DNA from: Candidatus Competibacteraceae bacterium
GTDB lineage: Bacteria > Pseudomonadota > Gammaproteobacteria > Competibacterales > Competibacteraceae
Reading direction: 5' to 3'
Assembly (NCBI GenBank): GCA_012032855.1
Contig: JAAUQA010000151.1
Location: 1-7,434 of the forward strand
DNA: 7,434 bases
Positions 6,063 through 7,434 of this stretch are shown here, piece after piece; position 1 is the first letter of the stretch, and each line of letters opens with the position of its first letter. The position numbers and the translations under genes are program-made. The notes under the pieces are model-generated. The model worked only from the letters and a program-made list of their open reading frames with translations, ran no database searches and was not told the origin of the DNA.

Positions 6063-7148
6063 CAGAAGCCGCTAACGCCCTCAGAGTCGTCCCGATTACG
6101 TAGCCATACCGCGGTATTGACCGTACCCACAAAATCGTTGCCGAATCCATCGGGCGAGACAAACTGGACTCTGTTGAACTCCAACTTCATCACCACCGCG
6201 CCCGGCGCGGGGTTGCTGCTCGCGGAACCCGCATCGACGTTGATATAGCCCCAGCCCCCTTGTTGGGCAACAGTCGCCTGCAAATTGGTCGGTAACAATT
6301 CCTCTAAATTGACACCCGACACGCAAATAACTTCTACGATATTGGAACCCGTTAATGGATTGGAATCGCGATCAAATAGCCCCAAGGCGTTTTCAGACTT
6401 GTTCCGGGTCAATTTGATGGCGGCATTATAATTAGTGAAGAGTCGTTGATCGCCGGTACTGATGGGAGTGACGAAGAAATTGGTGCTCCATTCATCGGTG
6501 GGTAGCAAGGTTACAGCAGCAGTGTCAGTGTTATTTTGTTCATCTAACACTTCGCCCAGGTTGTCATTGGTCGGTGAATTGATGCTCCCCGGTCCTGAAT
6601 CGGGAATCGCATCGAACTCAGGATAGTTACCCCCGGTCTGACCGAAATCGGTGGCTGCGTTATAGCCCCGATAACCCCAAGCAGCGCCTCCCTGAGTCTC
6701 TAAAAGAGCGCTTCGCCGTAAAGATCTTCGCCGTTGTTATCATTATCGTCGACGATCAAAAGGCCCGTCTGGGCACGCTCAACGGCCCCATCGTGAAATT
6801 AACCCCACCGTAAGTCGTAGCCCCAGCCGGATCGTTGAACAAGGGACCACCGTTCGCCGAAGCGACATTGCCCTGCAAGGTGCCATTGACTTCGAAAGAC
6901 ACCAAATCGTTGAAGTTCGAAGTAAACCGCCTACGTAACTGGTCGGTACAGCTGGCCGTATTGACCAAGCTATCCTTGGTGAAATAATTGAGAAACAGCT
7001 CATTGTCCGGATCTTTGTTGACGACCGAAATGATAGACGCCACGGTATTGCTAGTGACTAGGTAAGGAAATAACAACGCGTCGGCGTGAACCGCTGATAG
7101 TGGTAATGCAGCCGCCGTTAAGGTTGCCAATAGTGATGAATGTTTCAT
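6062..7148 (-). CDS. Secreted protein of unknown function (two one-base frameshifts)
   Basis: I do not recognise the family. Restoring two bases gives one 362-residue frame. The start is firm: ATG 7148 with AAGAGG nine bases upstream, and a classical signal peptide (MKHSSLLATLTAAALPLSAV, cleavage after AVHA at 22). The mature part opens DALLFPYLVTSNTVASIISV and is acidic and Asn/Gly rich, with two cysteines (Cys67 in ASCTDQ, another in VEVICVSGV) that could form a disulfide. Break 1, near 6785-6795: GGVNFT continues as DGAVERAQTGLLIVDDND in the next frame. Break 2, near 6697-6700: a TTTT run one T short joins EDLYGEALF to LETQGGAAWGYRGYN. From there the frame is open to the TGA at 6062. The product ends RNRDDSEGVSGF with no anchor or sorting signal seen. 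The stop overlaps a possible ATG of the propeller gene (TGATG), suggesting translational coupling. A beta-rich surface or matrix protein is a guess only. Confidence 0.8.
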
Positions 7149-7157
7149 GGAGATTTA

Positions 7158-7163
7158 CCTCTT
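7158..7163 (-). promoter_or_regulatory. Ribosome binding site of the secreted-protein gene
   Basis: AAGAGG on the minus strand, 9 bases before the ATG at 7148-7146. It confirms the start that gives the clean signal peptide. Confidence 0.65.
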
Positions 7164-7200
7164 GGTAAGCATTGTAATTCTAAGATTAAAGCGTATAGCT

Positions 7201-7211
7201 TCCACAGTGGA
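7201..7211. promoter_or_regulatory. Short perfect inverted repeat upstream of the secreted-protein gene
   Basis: TCCAC-A-GTGGA, 5-bp arms around one base, lies 53 bases before the ATG of the exported-protein cluster in an 86-base gap that otherwise holds A/T-rich sequence. The place suits an operator, but a repeat this short can occur by chance. No convincing -35/-10 pair could be fixed in the gap. Confidence 0.25.
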
Positions 7212-7234
7212 GTGAAAAACAACCGAGAGTTTGC

Positions 7235-7434
7235 TTAACGATGTTCGAAGGTAATCAAGCTAATGCAATCCGCGCACAGATTATCCAGTCGCTGCACCGG
7301 CACGGAAAACGATTCTGTCTGTGTCCATGCCACATCGGTGGTTTGCTGGTTCGGGTCATCTACAATACCGGCTAAACCACGGGTTTTTGAATCCTTTTTT
7401 CATGGCGGTTTGTAAGGCGTCGGCCTCACCCCCT
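7235..7434 (-). CDS. 3' end of an unrecognised gene, probably with a one-base frameshift near 7384-7400
   Basis: The minus strand is open from about 7393 to the TAA at 7237-7235, giving a C-terminus with AGIVDDPNQQTTDVAWTQT, FSVPVQRLDN and CADCISLITFEHR. Upstream, the frame that contains GEADALQTAMKKGFK looks like the same protein and joins if one A is removed from the AAAAA run (7384-7388 on the plus strand), giving GFKTRGLAGIVDD. Two closely spaced cysteines (CADC) lie near the end. No family is recognised. It ends 86 bases before the secreted-protein start on the same strand, so its relation to that operon is open. A 44-codon plus-strand frame (7241-7375) covers the same bases in register and is the competing reading. 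Confidence 0.45.

Noticed and set aside
7214..7232. Intrinsic terminator after the right-edge gene (weak stem followed by five T on the minus strand)
   Set aside because: The stem is only 3-4 pairs, mostly A-T, so the T-run alone does not support a terminator.
7241..7375. Plus-strand 44-codon open frame at the right edge
   Set aside because: It is in exact antisense register with the more plausible minus-strand C-terminus and has no clear ribosome binding site.
1..7434. CRISPR array, tRNA/rRNA genes, phage or defence system
   Set aside because: No regularly spaced direct repeats, no cloverleaf or rRNA motifs, and no gene resembling known defence or phage families were seen.

Overview
This 7.4 kb window looks like the chromosome of a gammaproteobacterium. 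The evidence is a GspF-type secretion protein, a DUF1127 protein, a MocR-type regulator, a periplasmic SLT lytic transglycosylase, moderate G+C and GTAGGG-type palindromic repeats. The assignment rests on gene content only, and I cannot name a genus.

Left part (1-1275). A type II secretion F-family gene on the minus strand runs off the left edge. Its GTG start at 681 is supported by an AAGGA ribosome site. Between it and the next gene lies a roughly 155-base element of nested inverted repeats. A small DUF1127 gene follows on the minus strand. It diverges from a MocR-type regulator gene on the plus strand, and the two start codons sit inside near-identical 15-base dyads that look like operators.

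Middle (1269-4150). The MocR gene (winged helix fused to an aminotransferase-like domain) is complete except for one missing base near 1950, which splits it into two frames. An alpha/beta hydrolase gene starts 13 bases after it, probably in the same operon. The hydrolase gene overlaps tail to tail by 56 bases with a lytic transglycosylase gene on the minus strand.

Right part (4110-7434). A minus-strand cluster, read from right to left, encodes three apparently exported proteins: a secreted protein of unknown function (broken by two one-base frameshifts), a large Asp-box beta-propeller protein with an NTF2-like C-terminal region, and the lytic transglycosylase. Stop and start codons overlap or lie close together, so this is a likely operon for cell-envelope proteins. 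The 3' end of another, unrecognised minus-strand gene enters at the right edge.

The most striking global signal is the number of frame breaks: three well supported and two probable in 7.4 kb. Four of the five are explained by one missing base, and three of the five lie in or next to mononucleotide runs. This points first to indel errors in the assembly and only second to gene decay. I saw no phage, CRISPR, tRNA, rRNA, defence or transposase gene. The best candidates for new biology are the paired dyads over the divergent starts, the propeller/NTF2-like protein with its exported partners, and the nested repeat element.
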